Positions 32,085-42,661 are shown, counted from the first letter of the stretch. The stretch: 64,000 bases of DNA from a bacterium (GCA_905221195.1 CAJNCF010000007.1:1-64000); one strand, 5' to 3'. Numbers and translations are program-made. The notes: a model not told the origin generated them from the letters alone.

Positions 32085-32453
32085 TTATCTACCAGGGAAT
32101 CGTGGAGCTTGTTTGCTTTTAGGTGATGAAGTAGGTTTAGATTTGTCTTTTTTAACTCCCTTATTCATCTCTTTGACAAGTTTAGCGATCCGTTCTTTTT
32201 CAACTTTATCAGCTTGGTATTCCTCTTGTTCTTCAGAAGTAGGTTGCGTCAACAAGATGTCAATGTTCATGTCAGGGATGTCAACTTTATCGCCAATACG
32301 AAGTTTTTTACCACGACGACTCTCTAATTCCCCATTAAAGTAAACAGAATGTTCAGAGAGAAATGATTTGATAGCTCCTCCGCTATGTGTAATTCCAAGT
32401 TCTTTGAGTAGTGCTTGGAGGGTAATAAATTCTTCAAATAATTTGTATTCCAT
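32085..32453 (-). CDS. yaaA: YaaA-type S4-domain protein
   Basis: 122-aa protein with an S4 RNA-binding domain in the first ~75 residues ([23 protein letters not shown], then GDKVDIP) and a Lys/Pro/Ser-rich basic tail. The S4 protein next to recF is a widely conserved pair (YaaA in Bacillus, thought to act in ribosome assembly). The long basic extension is a streptococcal trait, to my knowledge. A GGTATAATACC promoter element lies upstream. Confidence 0.88.
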   Translation of the reverse strand: MEYKLFEEFITLQALLKELGITHSGGAIKSFLSEHSVYFNGELESRRGKKLRIGDKVDIPDMNIDILLTQPTSEEQEEYQADKVEKERIAKLVKEMNKGVKKDKSKPTSSPKSKQAPRFPGR

Positions 32454-32611
32454 AATTCACCTCAATCTTTGGTATTATACCATATTTTCCTAAAAATAGT
32501 GAGAGAAACTAGGGAAAATGTAAGCGATTTTTATTTCAAAAGTGTTACAGGGAACAAGAAAATTTCAGGTTTTCGTGATATAATAGAAGTCTGTATATAA
32601 GGAGGTAAATC

Positions 32612-33862
32612 ATGGAGTTAGTGCATGGAATTTCAACACATTTTATCCAATCAAAGAAGTTTAAAACGAACAAAATCACCGTGCGTTTTACCGCTCCATT
32701 ATCTCTTGATACGATTGCAGGTCGCATGTTGAGTGCGAGTATGCTAGAGATTGCTAATCAGATGTATCCTACTTCTCAAGCTTTGAGAAAATACTTGGCC
32801 AGTCTATACGGTACAGATATGTCAACCAATTGTTTTAGAAGAGGGCAAAGTCACATTGTAGAATTGACACTTACCTATGTTCGTGATGAGTTTTTAAGTA
32901 GGAAAAATGTGTTAACTTCACAGGTTTTGGAACTAGTAAAAGAAACTCTTTTTTCACCTGTGGTAGTTGATAATGGATTTGATCCAGCCTTATTTGAAAT
33001 TGAGAAAAAGCAATTGCTAGCAAGTTTAGCAGCTGATATGGATGATTCTTTTTATTTTTCACATAAAGAATTAGACAAATTATTTTTTCATGATGAACGT
33101 CTCCAATTGGAATATAGTGATTTACGCAATCGTATTTCAGCTGAAACTTCACAAAGTTCTTATTCTTGTTTCCAAGAATTTTTGGCCAATGATCGAATAG
33201 ATTTCTTTTTCCTAGGTGATTTTAATGAGGTTGAAATTCTAAATATATTAGAATCATTTGGTTTTAAAGGTCGAGAAGGTAATGTGAAGGTTCAGTATTG
33301 TCAACCTTATTCGAATATATTACAAGAAGGCATGGTTCGGAAAAATGTGGGACAATCTATTTTAGAGTTGGGTTATCATTGCCCTTCTGAATATGGTGAT
33401 GAGCAACATTTACCCATGATTGTAATGAATGGTTTACTTGGTGGATTTGCTCATTCTAAACTATTTACAAATGTCCGTGAAAATGCTGGATTAGCTTATA
33501 CTATTTCAAGTCAGCTTGATTTATTTAGTGGATTTTTAAGGATGTATGCTGGTATTGATCGAGAAAATCGGAACCAGGCTCGTAAAATGATGAATAATCA
33601 ACTGCTTGATTTAAAAAAAGGTTATTTTACAGAGCTTGAGTTAGAGCAGACAAAGGAAATGATTCGTCGGTCTTTGTTACTTTCTCAAGATAATCAAAGT
33701 TCATTGATTGAACGTGCTTATCAAAATGCCTTACTTGGAAAATCTTCAGCAGATTTTAAAAGTTGGATTGAAAAACTTGAACAAATTGACAAAGATGCTA
33801 TTTGTAGAGCAGCTAATAATGTGAAACTACAGGCGATTTACTTTATGGAAGGAATAGAATGA
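32612..33862 (+). CDS. M16-like peptidase homolog lacking the zinc motif (YmfF-type)
   Basis: 416-aa member of the insulinase/M16 fold. The inverted zinc motif HxxEH is absent, as is usual for one partner of M16B pairs; the C-terminal half keeps the ENAGLAYTI segment that in these enzymes helps form the active site of the other subunit. AAGGAGGT precedes the ATG. It overlaps the active partner gene by 4 bp, so the two probably form a heterodimer. Substrate unknown. Confidence 0.85.
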   Translation: MELVHGISTHFIQSKKFKTNKITVRFTAPLSLDTIAGRMLSASMLEIANQMYPTSQALRKYLASLYGTDMSTNCFRRGQSHIVELTLTYVRDEFLSRKNVLTSQVLELVKETLFSPVVVDNGFDPALFEIEKKQLLASLAADMDDSFYFSHKELDKLFFHDERLQLEYSDLRNRISAETSQSSYSCFQEFLANDRIDFFFLGDFNEVEILNILESFGFKGREGNVKVQYCQPYSNILQEGMVRKNVGQSILELGYHCPSEYGDEQHLPMIVMNGLLGGFAHSKLFTNVRENAGLAYTISSQLDLFSGFLRMYAGIDRENRNQARKMMNNQLLDLKKGYFTELELEQTKEMIRRSLLLSQDNQSSLIERAYQNALLGKSSADFKSWIEKLEQIDKDAICRAANNVKLQAIYFMEGIE

Positions 33863-35142
33863 CAAAGGTTGTTTTTGAAGAAAAATACTATCCAGCTGTA
33901 AAAGAAATGGTTTATCGAACTCGTTTGTCAAATGGATTGACAGTTGCTCTGTTACCTAAAAAGGAATTTAAAGAGGTTTACGGGAGTGTAACTGTACAGT
34001 TTGGTTCGGTAGATATGCTTGTCACAGAAGTTGACAGAGATGTAAAACAATATCCTGCAGGAATTGCTCATTTTCTTGAACATAAATTATTTGAGAGAGA
34101 AGATTCTAGTGATTTAATGTCGGTTTTTACGAGTCTAGGTGCAGATAGCAATGCTTTTACAAGCTTTACAAAGACAAACTATCTTTTTTCATCGACGGAT
34201 TATCTATTAGAGAATTTAGATTTACTTGATGAATTGGTAACATCGGCACATTTTACTGAAGATTCCATTTTAAGAGAGCAGGATATTATCCAGCAAGAAC
34301 GAGAAATGTATCAAGATGATCCAGATTCGTGTTTATTCTTTTCGACTTTAGCGAATTTGTATCCTGGTACACCTTTAGCAACTGATATAGTTGGAAGTGA
34401 GGAATCCATTTCCCAAATCAATCTAACTAATTTACAAGAAAATTTTACAAGATTTTACAAACCTGTAAATATGTCTCTGTTTTTAGTTGGTAATTTTGAT
34501 GTGGAGCAAGTACAGGACTATTTTGAAAGAAAAGAATTGAAAGATTCAGATCTTCAGGAAGTAGTAAGAGAAAAGTTTGTTTTACAGGATGTAAAGCAAA
34601 CAGACAGTATGAGGATGGAAGTATCTTCTCCCAAGCTAGCGATTGGGATTAGAGGTAATCGAGAAGTTGCTGAGGTGGATTGCTATCGACATCATATTTT
34701 ATTAAAATTATTGTTTGCAATGATGTTTGGTTGGACTTCGGATCGTTTTCAAAAGTTATATGAATCAGGTAAGATAGATGCTTCCTTATCTCTTGAAATT
34801 GAAGTAACAAGTCGTTTTCATTTTGTTATGTTGACAATGGACACAAAAGAGCCATTTGCTTTATCTCATCAGTTTAGGAAGGCTATTCGTAATTTTACAA
34901 AGGATTTAGATATTACAGAGGATCATTTAGATATTATCAAAAGAGAGATGTTTGGAGAATTTTTCAGTAGCATGAACTCTCTTGAATTTATTGCAACGCA
35001 ATATGATGCTTTTGAAAATGGTGAGACAATTTTTGATTTGCCAAAGATTTTACAGGAAATCACTTTAGAGGATGTCCTTGATGCTGGACATCATTTAATA
35101 GATGATGGTGATATAGTTGATTTTACAATATTCCCATTGTAG
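33859..35142 (+). CDS. M16-family zinc metallopeptidase (YmfH-type)
   Basis: 427-aa M16B peptidase with the inverted zinc-binding motif HFLEH followed by downstream Glu residues (REQDIIQQEREMY) that complete the metal site. Translationally coupled to the inactive partner before it and followed 40 nt later by the RodZ-like gene and pgsA; this peptidase pair with an HTH protein and pgsA is a conserved Firmicute neighbourhood. Cytosolic; substrate unknown. Confidence 0.9.
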   Translation: MTKVVFEEKYYPAVKEMVYRTRLSNGLTVALLPKKEFKEVYGSVTVQFGSVDMLVTEVDRDVKQYPAGIAHFLEHKLFEREDSSDLMSVFTSLGADSNAFTSFTKTNYLFSSTDYLLENLDLLDELVTSAHFTEDSILREQDIIQQEREMYQDDPDSCLFFSTLANLYPGTPLATDIVGSEESISQINLTNLQENFTRFYKPVNMSLFLVGNFDVEQVQDYFERKELKDSDLQEVVREKFVLQDVKQTDSMRMEVSSPKLAIGIRGNREVAEVDCYRHHILLKLLFAMMFGWTSDRFQKLYESGKIDASLSLEIEVTSRFHFVMLTMDTKEPFALSHQFRKAIRNFTKDLDITEDHLDIIKREMFGEFFSSMNSLEFIATQYDAFENGETIFDLPKILQEITLEDVLDAGHHLIDDGDIVDFTIFPL

Positions 35143-35182
35143 AACCTATCATAATCGATACTAGAAAGAAGGAATGACAAGT

Positions 35183-35995
35183 ATGAGGAAAAAAACAATT
35201 GGTGAGGTTTTACGTTTAGCTAGAACTAACCAAGGGTTGACTTTAGAAGAATTACATAAAAAAACAGAAATTCAGTTGGATATGTTGGAGGCAATGGAAG
35301 CTGATGATTTTGATCAACTTCCTAGTCCATTTTATACTCGTTCTTTTTTGCGTAAGTATGCATGGGCAGTTGAGCTAGATGAGCGAATTGTCTTGGATGC
35401 TTATGATTCTGGGAGCATGATTACTTATGAGGAAGTAGATGTTGATGAAGACGAGTTGACAGGCAGGAGACGTTCCAGTAAGAAAAATAAGACATCATTT
35501 TTACCTTTATTTTATTTTATACTCTTTGCACTATCGATTGTAATTTTTGTGACTTATTATGTTTGGAATTATGTCCAGACTCAACCGGAGCGTTCATCTG
35601 CGTCTAGTTATAGTGTAGTCCAAGCAACAAGCTCGACTAGTTCTGTAACTCAATCCTCAAGTAGTTCTTCGAATATTGAACCAGCTATAATGGTATCGGG
35701 TGAAGGAAATCGAGTAGAAGTTGCTTATAAAACGAGCAAGGAAACTGCAAAATTACAATTATCAGTCTCAGATGCTAGAAGTTGGGTTAGTGTTTCAGAA
35801 AGTGAGCTTGAGGGTGGTGTGACCTTATCACCGGATAATAAAAGTGTGGAAACAACAGTTTCAACAAAAAATTCTGTGACCATTACATTAGGTGTTGTCA
35901 AAGGTGTCTCTTTAACAGTAGATAATCAGACTGTTGATTTATCGAAATTAACAGCTCAAACTGGAAAAATCGCTGTAACCTTTACTAAAAATTAA
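35183..35995 (+). CDS. RodZ-like membrane HTH protein
   Basis: 270-aa protein: cytoplasmic HTH_25-type domain (about residues 1-75, GEVLRLARTNQGLTLEELHKKT), an acidic and then basic linker, one membrane segment (about 108-130), a Ser/Thr-rich linker and an extracytoplasmic DUF4115-type beta domain. This is the RodZ plan; RodZ ties cell-shape proteins to the membrane in rods, and in cocci it is linked to peripheral wall synthesis. I prefer the ATG at 35183, 10 nt after AGAAGG, to the one at 35174, which would touch the ribosome site. Confidence 0.85.
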   Translation: MRKKTIGEVLRLARTNQGLTLEELHKKTEIQLDMLEAMEADDFDQLPSPFYTRSFLRKYAWAVELDERIVLDAYDSGSMITYEEVDVDEDELTGRRRSSKKNKTSFLPLFYFILFALSIVIFVTYYVWNYVQTQPERSSASSYSVVQATSSTSSVTQSSSSSSNIEPAIMVSGEGNRVEVAYKTSKETAKLQLSVSDARSWVSVSESELEGGVTLSPDNKSVETTVSTKNSVTITLGVVKGVSLTVDNQTVDLSKLTAQTGKIAVTFTKN

Positions 35996-36005
35996 GGAAA
36001 AACGA

Positions 36006-36551
36006 ATGAAAAAAGAACAAATTCCAAATCTTTTAACAATAGGTCGAATTCTCTTTATACCTATTTTTATCTTTATTTTAACAGTAGGAAATTCGATAGA
36101 GAGTCATATAGTAGCAGCTATTATCTTTGCTATTGCTAGTATTACAGACTACTTAGATGGATATTTAGCTCGTAAATGGAATGTGGTTAGTAATTTTGGT
36201 AAATTTGCAGATCCTATGGCGGATAAGTTACTAGTTATGTCGGCTTTTATTATGCTGATTGAGTTAGGTATGGCTCCAGCTTGGATTGTTGCAGTGATTA
36301 TCTGTCGTGAGTTGGCTGTGACAGGTTTGAGGCTTTTATTGGTTGAAACTGGTGGAACAGTTTTAGCAGCAGCAATGCCTGGAAAAATTAAAACTTTCAG
36401 TCAGATGTTTGCGATTATTTTCTTGCTATTACATTGGACTTTGATTGGACAAGTCCTACTTTATGTAGCTTTGTTTTTCACTATCTACTCTGGCTATGAT
36501 TATTTCAAGGGTAGTGCCTATGTATTTAAAGGGACATTTGGTTCGAAATGA
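36006..36551 (+). CDS. pgsA: CDP-diacylglycerol-glycerol-3-phosphate 3-phosphatidyltransferase
   Basis: 181-aa membrane enzyme that makes phosphatidylglycerol phosphate, first step of phosphatidylglycerol and cardiolipin synthesis. The CDP-alcohol phosphatidyltransferase motif is complete (DYLDGYLARKW...GKFADPMADK) and about five hydrophobic segments follow. Normal length. Overlaps ecfA1 by 4 bp. Confidence 0.97.
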   Translation: MKKEQIPNLLTIGRILFIPIFIFILTVGNSIESHIVAAIIFAIASITDYLDGYLARKWNVVSNFGKFADPMADKLLVMSAFIMLIELGMAPAWIVAVIICRELAVTGLRLLLVETGGTVLAAAMPGKIKTFSQMFAIIFLLLHWTLIGQVLLYVALFFTIYSGYDYFKGSAYVFKGTFGSK

Positions 36552-37375
36552 AATCAATAATTGATGTAAAAAATCTTTCTTTTCGCTATAAGGAAAGTCA
36601 GGAGTACTATGATGTGAAGGATATTACGTTTCACGTGAAACGTGGAGAATGGCTTTCGATTATAGGGCATAATGGTAGTGGTAAATCAACGACGGTTCGC
36701 TTAATTGATGGTTTATTGGAAGCAGAATCTGGAGAGATTGTAATCGATGGCCAACGGCTGACTGAGGAAAATGTTTGGGATATACGTCGTCAAATCGGTA
36801 TGGTTTTTCAAAATCCAGACAATCAATTTGTTGGAGCGACTGTTGAAGATGATGTAGCCTTTGGTTTGGAAAATCAGGGCCTTTCTCGTCCAGAAATGAA
36901 AAAGAGAGTGGAAGAAGCTCTGGATTTGGTTGGCATGTCGGACTTTAAAAAGAGAGAGCCAGCGCGTCTATCAGGTGGACAAAAGCAACGTGTGGCCATT
37001 GCAGGTGTTGTAGCCCTAAGACCAGCTATTTTAATCTTAGATGAAGCAACGAGTATGTTAGATCCTGAGGGTCGTAGAGAACTTATTGAGACAGTAAAAG
37101 GAATTCGAAAAGACTATGATATGACGGTCATTTCCATTACACATGATTTGGAAGAAGTTGCCATGAGTGATCGTGTGTTGGTCATGAAAAAAGGAGAAAT
37201 TGAATCAACTAGTAGTCCAAGGGAGCTTTTCTCTCGAAATGATTTAGATCAAATTGGATTAGACGATCCTTTTGCCAATCAATTAAAACATTCTTTGAGT
37301 CAGAATGGCTATGATTTACCTGAAAATTATTTGACAGAAAGTGAGCTAGAGGATAAGCTATGGGAATTGCTCTAG
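36548..37375 (+). CDS. ecfA1: EcfA1, ECF transporter ATPase
   Basis: 275-aa ABC ATPase of the energising module for vitamin/metal uptake. Walker [11 protein letters not shown]-loop FQNPDNQF, signature LSGGQKQR, Walker B ILILDEAT and switch His are all present. The ATG lies in the pgsA end and its stop lies 16 bp inside ecfA2. A parS palindrome is embedded at 36627-36642 (codons for TFHVKR), so the coding sequence keeps both functions. Substrate-binding S components must be encoded elsewhere. Confidence 0.95.
   Translation: MKSIIDVKNLSFRYKESQEYYDVKDITFHVKRGEWLSIIGHNGSGKSTTVRLIDGLLEAESGEIVIDGQRLTEENVWDIRRQIGMVFQNPDNQFVGATVEDDVAFGLENQGLSRPEMKKRVEEALDLVGMSDFKKREPARLSGGQKQRVAIAGVVALRPAILILDEATSMLDPEGRRELIETVKGIRKDYDMTVISITHDLEEVAMSDRVLVMKKGEIESTSSPRELFSRNDLDQIGLDDPFANQLKHSLSQNGYDLPENYLTESELEDKLWELL
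36627..36642. promoter_or_regulatory. Candidate parS site inside ecfA1
   Basis: CGTTTCACGTGAAACG, a perfect 16-bp palindrome with the same GTTTCACGTGAAAC core as 25437-25452, about 21.6 kb from oriC. Confidence 0.85.
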
Positions 37376-38199
37376 AAAATGTGAGTTTTACGTATCAAGA
37401 AGGGACTCCCTTAGCTTCAACAGCTTTGTCGGATGTTTCTTTGACGATTGAAGATGGTTCTTATACGGCTTTAATTGGGCATACAGGTAGTGGTAAATCA
37501 ACTATTTTACAACTATTAAATGGTTTATTGGTGCCAAGTCAAGGGAGTGTGCGAGTTTTTGATACCTTAATTACCTCGACTTCTAAAAATAAAGATATTC
37601 GTCAAATTAGAAAACAGGTTGGCTTGGTATTTCAGTTTGCTGAAAATCAGATTTTTGAAGAAACGGTTTTGAAAGACGTTGCTTTTGGACCGCAAAATTT
37701 TGGAGTTTCTGAAGAAGATGCGGAGCAGATTGCGCGTGAGAAACTGGCTCTGGTTGGAATTGATGAATCACTTTTTAATCGTAGCCCGTTTGAACTGTCA
37801 GGGGGACAAATGAGACGTGTTGCGATTGCAGGCATACTTGCCATGGAGCCAGCTATATTAGTCTTAGATGAACCCACAGCAGGCCTGGATCCTCTGGGTA
37901 GAAAAGAGTTGATGAATTTGTTCAACAAACTCCACCAGTCAGGGATGACCATTGTCTTGGTAACTCATTTGATGGATGATGTGGCTGAATATGCGAACCA
38001 AGTCTATGTGATGGAAAAGGGATGTTTAGTTAAGTTTGGTAAACCGAGTGATGTCTTTCAAGATGTTGTCTTTATGGAAGAAGTACAGTTGGGAGTACCT
38101 AAAATTACGGCCTTTTGTAAACGATTGGCTGATAGAGGCGTGTCATTTAAACGATTACCGATTAAGATAGAGGAGTTCAAGGAGTCGCTAAATGGATAG
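37360..38199 (+). CDS. ecfA2: EcfA2, ECF transporter ATPase
   Basis: 279-aa partner ATPase with Walker [10 protein letters not shown], signature LSGGQMRR and Walker B ILVLDEPT. Overlaps ecfA1 by 16 bp and ecfT by 8 bp. Forms the A1-A2 heterodimer of group II ECF transporters with EcfT. Confidence 0.95.
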   Translation: MGIALENVSFTYQEGTPLASTALSDVSLTIEDGSYTALIGHTGSGKSTILQLLNGLLVPSQGSVRVFDTLITSTSKNKDIRQIRKQVGLVFQFAENQIFEETVLKDVAFGPQNFGVSEEDAEQIAREKLALVGIDESLFNRSPFELSGGQMRRVAIAGILAMEPAILVLDEPTAGLDPLGRKELMNLFNKLHQSGMTIVLVTHLMDDVAEYANQVYVMEKGCLVKFGKPSDVFQDVVFMEEVQLGVPKITAFCKRLADRGVSFKRLPIKIEEFKESLNG

Positions 38200-38986
38200 T
38201 ATGATTTTGGGACGTTATATCCCAGGGGATTCGATTGTTCACCGATTGGATCCACGCAGCAAATTGCTTGCTATGATGCTACTGATTTTAATCGTTTTTT
38301 GGGCTAATAATCCCTTGACGAATCTGATTCTTTTTATAGCGACAGGGATATTTATTGCCTTGTCAGGAGTATCTCTTTCATTTTTTATTCAGGGCTTGAA
38401 GTCTATGTTTTTCTTGATTGCCTTCACAACTATTTTTCAACTATTTTTCATTTCTAATGGGAATGTTTTATTTGAGTTTTCGTTTGTGAGAATCACGGAT
38501 TATGCTTTGCAACAAGCTGGAATTATTTTTTGTCGCTTTGTATTGATTATTTTCTTTTCAACTTTGTTAACCTTAACAACAATGCCCTTAAGTTTGGCCT
38601 CAGCTGTCGAAGCTTTGTTAGCGCCTTTAAAGCGTGTGAAAGTTCCAGTTCATGAAATTGGATTGATGCTGTCCATGAGTCTACGTTTTGTCCCAACCTT
38701 GATGGATGATACGACGCGGATTATGAATGCACAGAAAGCGCGCGGAGTGGATTTTGGAGAAGGAAGTATTGTTCAAAAAGTAAAGGCGATGATTCCTATT
38801 TTGATTCCTCTTTTTGCAACAAGTTTAAAACGTGCGGATTCCTTGGCTATCGCTATGGAAGCGCGTGGTTATCAGGGGGGAAAAGGTAGAAGTCAATACA
38901 GACAATTGAAATGGACTCGAAAGGATACGCTGACCATTCTTGTTGTTCTCGTACTTGGTTGTTGCTTATTTTTCTTAAAATCTTAG
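38192..38986 (+). CDS. ecfT: EcfT, ECF transporter transmembrane component
   Basis: 264-aa membrane protein with about five to six hydrophobic segments and the two coupling-helix Ala-Arg-Gly motifs: [10 protein letters not shown] near residue 180 and [10 protein letters not shown] near residue 228. These contact the ATPases. It completes a universal ECF module able to serve several S components. Confidence 0.95.
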   Translation: MDSMILGRYIPGDSIVHRLDPRSKLLAMMLLILIVFWANNPLTNLILFIATGIFIALSGVSLSFFIQGLKSMFFLIAFTTIFQLFFISNGNVLFEFSFVRITDYALQQAGIIFCRFVLIIFFSTLLTLTTMPLSLASAVEALLAPLKRVKVPVHEIGLMLSMSLRFVPTLMDDTTRIMNAQKARGVDFGEGSIVQKVKAMIPILIPLFATSLKRADSLAIAMEARGYQGGKGRSQYRQLKWTRKDTLTILVVLVLGCCLFFLKS

Positions 38987-39044
38987 TAGCTTTCAGGAAT
39001 CGATAAAAAGTTACTGTAACAGTTTTTGATATAAAGGTAGGGAT

Positions 39045-39863
39045 ATGAACCGTTTTAAAAAATCAAAATATGTCATTATTGTTTTTGTCATTGTTCTGCT
39101 TGTGTCGGCTCTCTTAGCGACGACTTATTCAAGTACAATTGTGACAAAATTAGGAGATGGAATCTCATTGGTTGATAGGGTTGTACAAAAACCTTTTCAG
39201 TGGTTTGATTCTGTCAAATCAGATTTAGCTCATTTGACACGAACATATAATGAAAATGAAAGTTTGAAGAAACAGATTTACCAATTAGAAGTTAAATCAA
39301 ATGAGGCGGAAAGTTTAAAGACAGAAAATGAACAATTGCGCCAATTGCTTGATATGAAGTCCAAGTTGCAAGCTACAAAGACTTTAGCAGCAGATGTTAT
39401 TATGCGTTCTCCAGTATCTTGGAAGCAGGAATTGACCCTGGATGCAGGTAAATCAAAAGGGGTTTCTGAGAACATGTTAGCTATTGCAAACGGTGGCTTG
39501 ATTGGGAGTGTTTCAAAAGTAGAGGACAACTCTACTATGGTCAACCTTCTGACAAATACGGAAAATTCTGATAAGATTTCTGTTAAAATTCAACATGGTA
39601 CTGCCACAATTTATGGGATTATTGTTGGCTACGATAAGGAAAATGATGTTCTTAAAATTAGCCAATTAAATAGTAATAGTGAGATTAGTGCAGGAGATAA
39701 GGTGACCACTGGTGGATTAGGAAACTTTAATGTCGCTGATATTCCTGTTGGTGAAGTGGTTGCCACAACGCATAGTACAGACTATTTGACACGAGAAGTA
39801 ACTGTTAAATTGAGTGCAGATACTCATAATGTAGATGTGATAGAATTAGTGGGGAATTCATAA
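39045..39863 (+). CDS. mreC: MreC, cell-shape protein
   Basis: 272-aa bitopic protein: one N-terminal membrane segment (about residues 9-28), a coiled coil (about 65-100, NENESLKKQIYQLEV), and two beta-barrel domains. In cocci such as pneumococcus MreC and MreD act, without MreB, in peripheral peptidoglycan synthesis. Its stop codon overlaps the mreD start by one base. pcsB lies downstream with its own promoter. Confidence 0.94.
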   Translation: MNRFKKSKYVIIVFVIVLLVSALLATTYSSTIVTKLGDGISLVDRVVQKPFQWFDSVKSDLAHLTRTYNENESLKKQIYQLEVKSNEAESLKTENEQLRQLLDMKSKLQATKTLAADVIMRSPVSWKQELTLDAGKSKGVSENMLAIANGGLIGSVSKVEDNSTMVNLLTNTENSDKISVKIQHGTATIYGIIVGYDKENDVLKISQLNSNSEISAGDKVTTGGLGNFNVADIPVGEVVATTHSTDYLTREVTVKLSADTHNVDVIELVGNS

Positions 39864-40357
39864 TGAGACAGTTGAAACGGGTTGGAGTGTTTTTATTGCT
39901 TCCTTTCTTTGTTCTAATTGACGCCCATATTAGCCAGATTCTGGGTTCATTTTTTCCCCACGTACAGTTGGCTAGTCATTTTCTGTTTTTATTTCTCTTA
40001 TTTGAGACGATTGAAGTATCAGAATATCTCTATTTAGCTTATTGTTTTGTAGTTGGTTTAGTTTATGATATTTACTTTTTCCATCTAATAGGAATTGCGA
40101 CTCTGTTGTTCGTCTTGTTGGGGGTATTTCTCCATAAATTTAATAGTGTTATTTTATTGAATCGTTGGACGAGAATGTTAGCAATTATTGTCATGACTTT
40201 TCTATTTGAAATGGGAGCTTACATACTTGCGATAGCGATAGGTTTAACTGTGGATAGTATGTCTTTGTTCATAGTTTATAGTTTAGTGCCATCAATGATT
40301 TTGAACCTTATATGGATGATTGTTTTTCAGTTTATTTTTGAAAAATTTTATCTATGA
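39863..40357 (+). CDS. mreD: MreD, cell-shape membrane protein
   Basis: 164-aa protein with about five hydrophobic segments covering nearly its whole length, translated from the mreC stop. Sequence is poorly conserved in this family; the assignment rests mainly on position after mreC, size and topology. Confidence 0.88.
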   Translation: MRQLKRVGVFLLLPFFVLIDAHISQILGSFFPHVQLASHFLFLFLLFETIEVSEYLYLAYCFVVGLVYDIYFFHLIGIATLLFVLLGVFLHKFNSVILLNRWTRMLAIIVMTFLFEMGAYILAIAIGLTVDSMSLFIVYSLVPSMILNLIWMIVFQFIFEKFYL

Positions 40358-40371
40358 GAAAGAAATACAAA

Positions 40372-40415
40372 TGTAATAAAGGCGTAATATTTATTATGTC
40401 TTTTTTTGGTATACT
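40372..40415 (+). promoter_or_regulatory. WalR-type box and promoter of pcsB
   Basis: TGTAAT-AAAGG-CGTAAT (40372-40388) matches the WalR (VicR) direct repeat TGTNAN-N5-TGTNAN with one mismatch, followed 21 nt later by the -10 box TATACT (40410-40415). pcsB is the best known WalRK target in pneumococcus. Confidence 0.75.
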
Positions 40416-40450
40416 AGTATTGTCTTAAATAGAAGGAGTATCTACGAAAT

Positions 40451-41635
40451 ATGAAGAAAAAAATCTTAGCGTCACTTTTACTAAGTACAGTAATGGTTTC
40501 TCAAGTTGCTGTTTTAACAACCGCGCATGCAGAAACTACTGATGACAAAATTGCTGCTCAAGATAATAAAATTAGTAATTTAACAGCACAACAACAAGAA
40601 GCTCAAAAACAAGTTGATCAAATTCAGGAGCAAGTATCTGCTATTCAAACAGAGCAATCAAACTTGCAATCTGAAAATGATAGATTACAAGCAGAATCTA
40701 AAAAGCTTGAGGGTGAAATTACAGAACTTTCTAAGAATATTGTATCTCGTAATGATTCTTTGCAAAAACAAGCCCGTAGTGCTCAAACAAATGGAGCTGC
40801 AACTAGTTACATCAATACAATTGTAAACTCAAAATCAATTACAGAAGCTATTTCACGTGTAGCTGCAATGAGTGAAATCGTATCTGCAAACAACAAAATG
40901 TTGGAACAACAAAAAGCAGATAAAAAAGCTATTTCTGAAAAACAAGTAGCAAACAATGACGCAATCAATACAGTTATTGCAAATCAGCAAAAACTAGCTG
41001 ATGATGCTCAAACATTAACTACAAAACAAGCTGAGTTGAAAGCTGCAGAATTGAATCTTGCTGCTGAAAAGGCTACTGCAGAAGATGAAAAAGCAAGTTT
41101 ACTTGAGAAAAAAGCTGCAGCGGAAGCAGAAGCTAAAGCAGCTGCAGAAGCAGAAGCTGCTTATAAAGCTAAACAAGCAAGTCAACAACAAACAGTTGTT
41201 GCTTCTGGGAATACAACTTTTACAGCAGAAGTTCAAGCAGTATCTGAATCATCTTCAAGCTACAGTCCTGTAGCAGTGAAACATCATCCAACGTATAGTA
41301 CAAATGCTTCAAGTTATCCAACTGGTGAGTGTACATGGGGAGCTAAAACATTGGCACCTTGGGCTGGAGATTACTGGGGTAATGGGGCACAATGGGCTAC
41401 AAGTGCAGCAGCTGCAGGATTCCGTACAGGATCTACACCTCAAGTTGGTGCGATTGCATGTTGGAATGATGGTGGATATGGACACGTAGCTGTAGTTACA
41501 GCTGTTTCATCATCAACAAGTATCCAAGTATCTGAATCAAACTATGGTGGAAACCGTACAATCGGAAATAAACGTGGTTGGTTTAATCCTACTACAACTT
41601 CAGAAGGTTTTGTAACATACATCTATCCAAACTAA
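40451..41635 (+). CDS. pcsB: PcsB, septal peptidoglycan-splitting protein
   Basis: 394-aa secreted cell-division hydrolase. A signal peptide (cleaved near AHA, residue 27) is followed by a long coiled coil (about 35-240, ending in an Ala/Glu/Lys-rich stretch), a Ser-rich linker and a C-terminal CHAP amidase/endopeptidase domain with catalytic Cys294 and His345. FtsEX is known to activate PcsB through the coiled coil. Strong GGAG site; WalR-like box upstream; terminator downstream. Confidence 0.96.
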   Translation: MKKKILASLLLSTVMVSQVAVLTTAHAETTDDKIAAQDNKISNLTAQQQEAQKQVDQIQEQVSAIQTEQSNLQSENDRLQAESKKLEGEITELSKNIVSRNDSLQKQARSAQTNGAATSYINTIVNSKSITEAISRVAAMSEIVSANNKMLEQQKADKKAISEKQVANNDAINTVIANQQKLADDAQTLTTKQAELKAAELNLAAEKATAEDEKASLLEKKAAAEAEAKAAAEAEAAYKAKQASQQQTVVASGNTTFTAEVQAVSESSSSYSPVAVKHHPTYSTNASSYPTGECTWGAKTLAPWAGDYWGNGAQWATSAAAAGFRTGSTPQVGAIACWNDGGYGHVAVVTAVSSSTSIQVSESNYGGNRTIGNKRGWFNPTTTSEGFVTYIYPN

Positions 41636-41646
41636 TGAATAAAACG

Positions 41647-41672
41647 AAGAGGCTCGACTTGAGTCTCTTTTA
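41647..41672 (+). terminator. Terminator after pcsB
   Basis: AAGAGGCTC/GAGTCTCTT stem (one G-T pair) with a 5-nt loop and a T-rich tail. Confidence 0.85.
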
Positions 41673-41715
41673 TGATTTATATAGTTAACTTACTTTAAAA
41701 ATCTACTAAAATCGC

Positions 41716-41744
41716 TTGAAAATATTGAAAAAGTATGGTAAAAT
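41716..41744 (+). promoter_or_regulatory. Promoter of rpsB
   Basis: TTGAAA (41716-41721) and TAAAAT (41739-41744), 17 bp apart, leaving a leader of roughly 110 nt. Confidence 0.55.
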
Positions 41745-41750
41745 GAAACT

Positions 41751-41860
41751 TGTCGTGTGAACGATAATACTCATTCTTGATGAATTGTGAAGCAGTTGCC
41801 CTTGGGTCGTTTTGCGAGTTGAAGTCAAGAAGAGGAAAAAAACAAAAAGGAGAAATACTC
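41751..41860 (+). ncRNA. rpsB leader, candidate Lacto-rpsB regulatory motif
   Basis: About 110 nt between the promoter and rpsB contain G/C-richer, potentially structured blocks (GTGTGAACGAT, GTTGCCCTTGGGTCG, GCGAGTTGAAGTC) unlike ordinary AT-rich spacers here. A leader motif named Lacto-rpsB is known upstream of rpsB in Lactobacillales and thought to mediate autoregulation by S2. I have not verified its structure against the family model. Confidence 0.5.
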
Positions 41861-42640
41861 ATGGCAGTAATTTCAATGAAACAACTTCTTGAGGCTGGTG
41901 TACACTTTGGTCACCAAACTCGTCGCTGGAACCCTAAGATGGCTAAATACATCTTTACTGAACGTAACGGAATCCACGTTATCGACTTGCAACAAACTGT
42001 AAAATACGCTGACCAAGCATACGACTTCATGCGTGATGCAGCAGCTAACGATGCAGTTGTATTGTTCGTTGGTACTAAGAAACAAGCAGCTGATGCAGTT
42101 GCTGAAGAAGCAGTACGTTCAGGTCAATACTTCATCAACCACCGTTGGTTGGGTGGAACTCTTACAAACTGGGGAACAATCCAAAAACGTATCGCTCGTT
42201 TGAAAGAAATCAAACGTATGGAAGAAGATGGAACTTTCGAAGTTCTTCCTAAGAAAGAAGTTGCACTTCTTAACAAACAACGTGCACGTCTTGAAAAATT
42301 CTTGGGTGGTATCGAAGATATGCCTCGTATCCCAGATGTTATGTACGTAGTTGACCCACATAAAGAGCAAATCGCTGTTAAAGAAGCTAAAAAATTGGGA
42401 ATCCCAGTTGTAGCGATGGTGGACACAAACACTGATCCAGATGATATCGATGTAATCATCCCAGCTAACGATGACGCTATCCGCGCTGTTAAATTGATTA
42501 CAGCTAAATTGGCTGACGCTATCATCGAAGGACGTCAAGGTGAAGATGCAGCAGTAGTTGAAGCAGAATTTGCAGCTTCAGAAGCTCAAGCAGATTCAAT
42601 CGAAGAAATCGTTGAAGTTGTAGAAGGCGACAACGCTTAA
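41861..42640 (+). CDS. rpsB: 30S ribosomal protein S2
   Basis: 259-aa ribosomal protein with the S2 signatures ([22 protein letters not shown] at the start, then [15 protein letters not shown] in the middle) and an acidic C-terminal tail. I start at the ATG at 41861, preceded by AAGGAG, not at the longer upstream in-frame ATG, which is in the leader. Codon use is strongly biased as in highly expressed genes. Confidence 0.98.
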   Translation: MAVISMKQLLEAGVHFGHQTRRWNPKMAKYIFTERNGIHVIDLQQTVKYADQAYDFMRDAAANDAVVLFVGTKKQAADAVAEEAVRSGQYFINHRWLGGTLTNWGTIQKRIARLKEIKRMEEDGTFEVLPKKEVALLNKQRARLEKFLGGIEDMPRIPDVMYVVDPHKEQIAVKEAKKLGIPVVAMVDTNTDPDDIDVIIPANDDAIRAVKLITAKLADAIIEGRQGEDAAVVEAEFAASEAQADSIEEIVEVVEGDNA

Positions 42641-42661
42641 TTTATACAAATAGTAATTACC

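Noticed and set aside
34884..34891. TATTCGTA (reverse cin-box) in the M16 peptidase gene
   Set aside because: Inside a coding sequence, wrong context, no gene downstream in that direction; chance copy.
42119..42538. Two long minus-strand frames (up to 139 codons) across rpsB
   Set aside because: Shadows of a strongly codon-biased ribosomal protein gene; no start signals.
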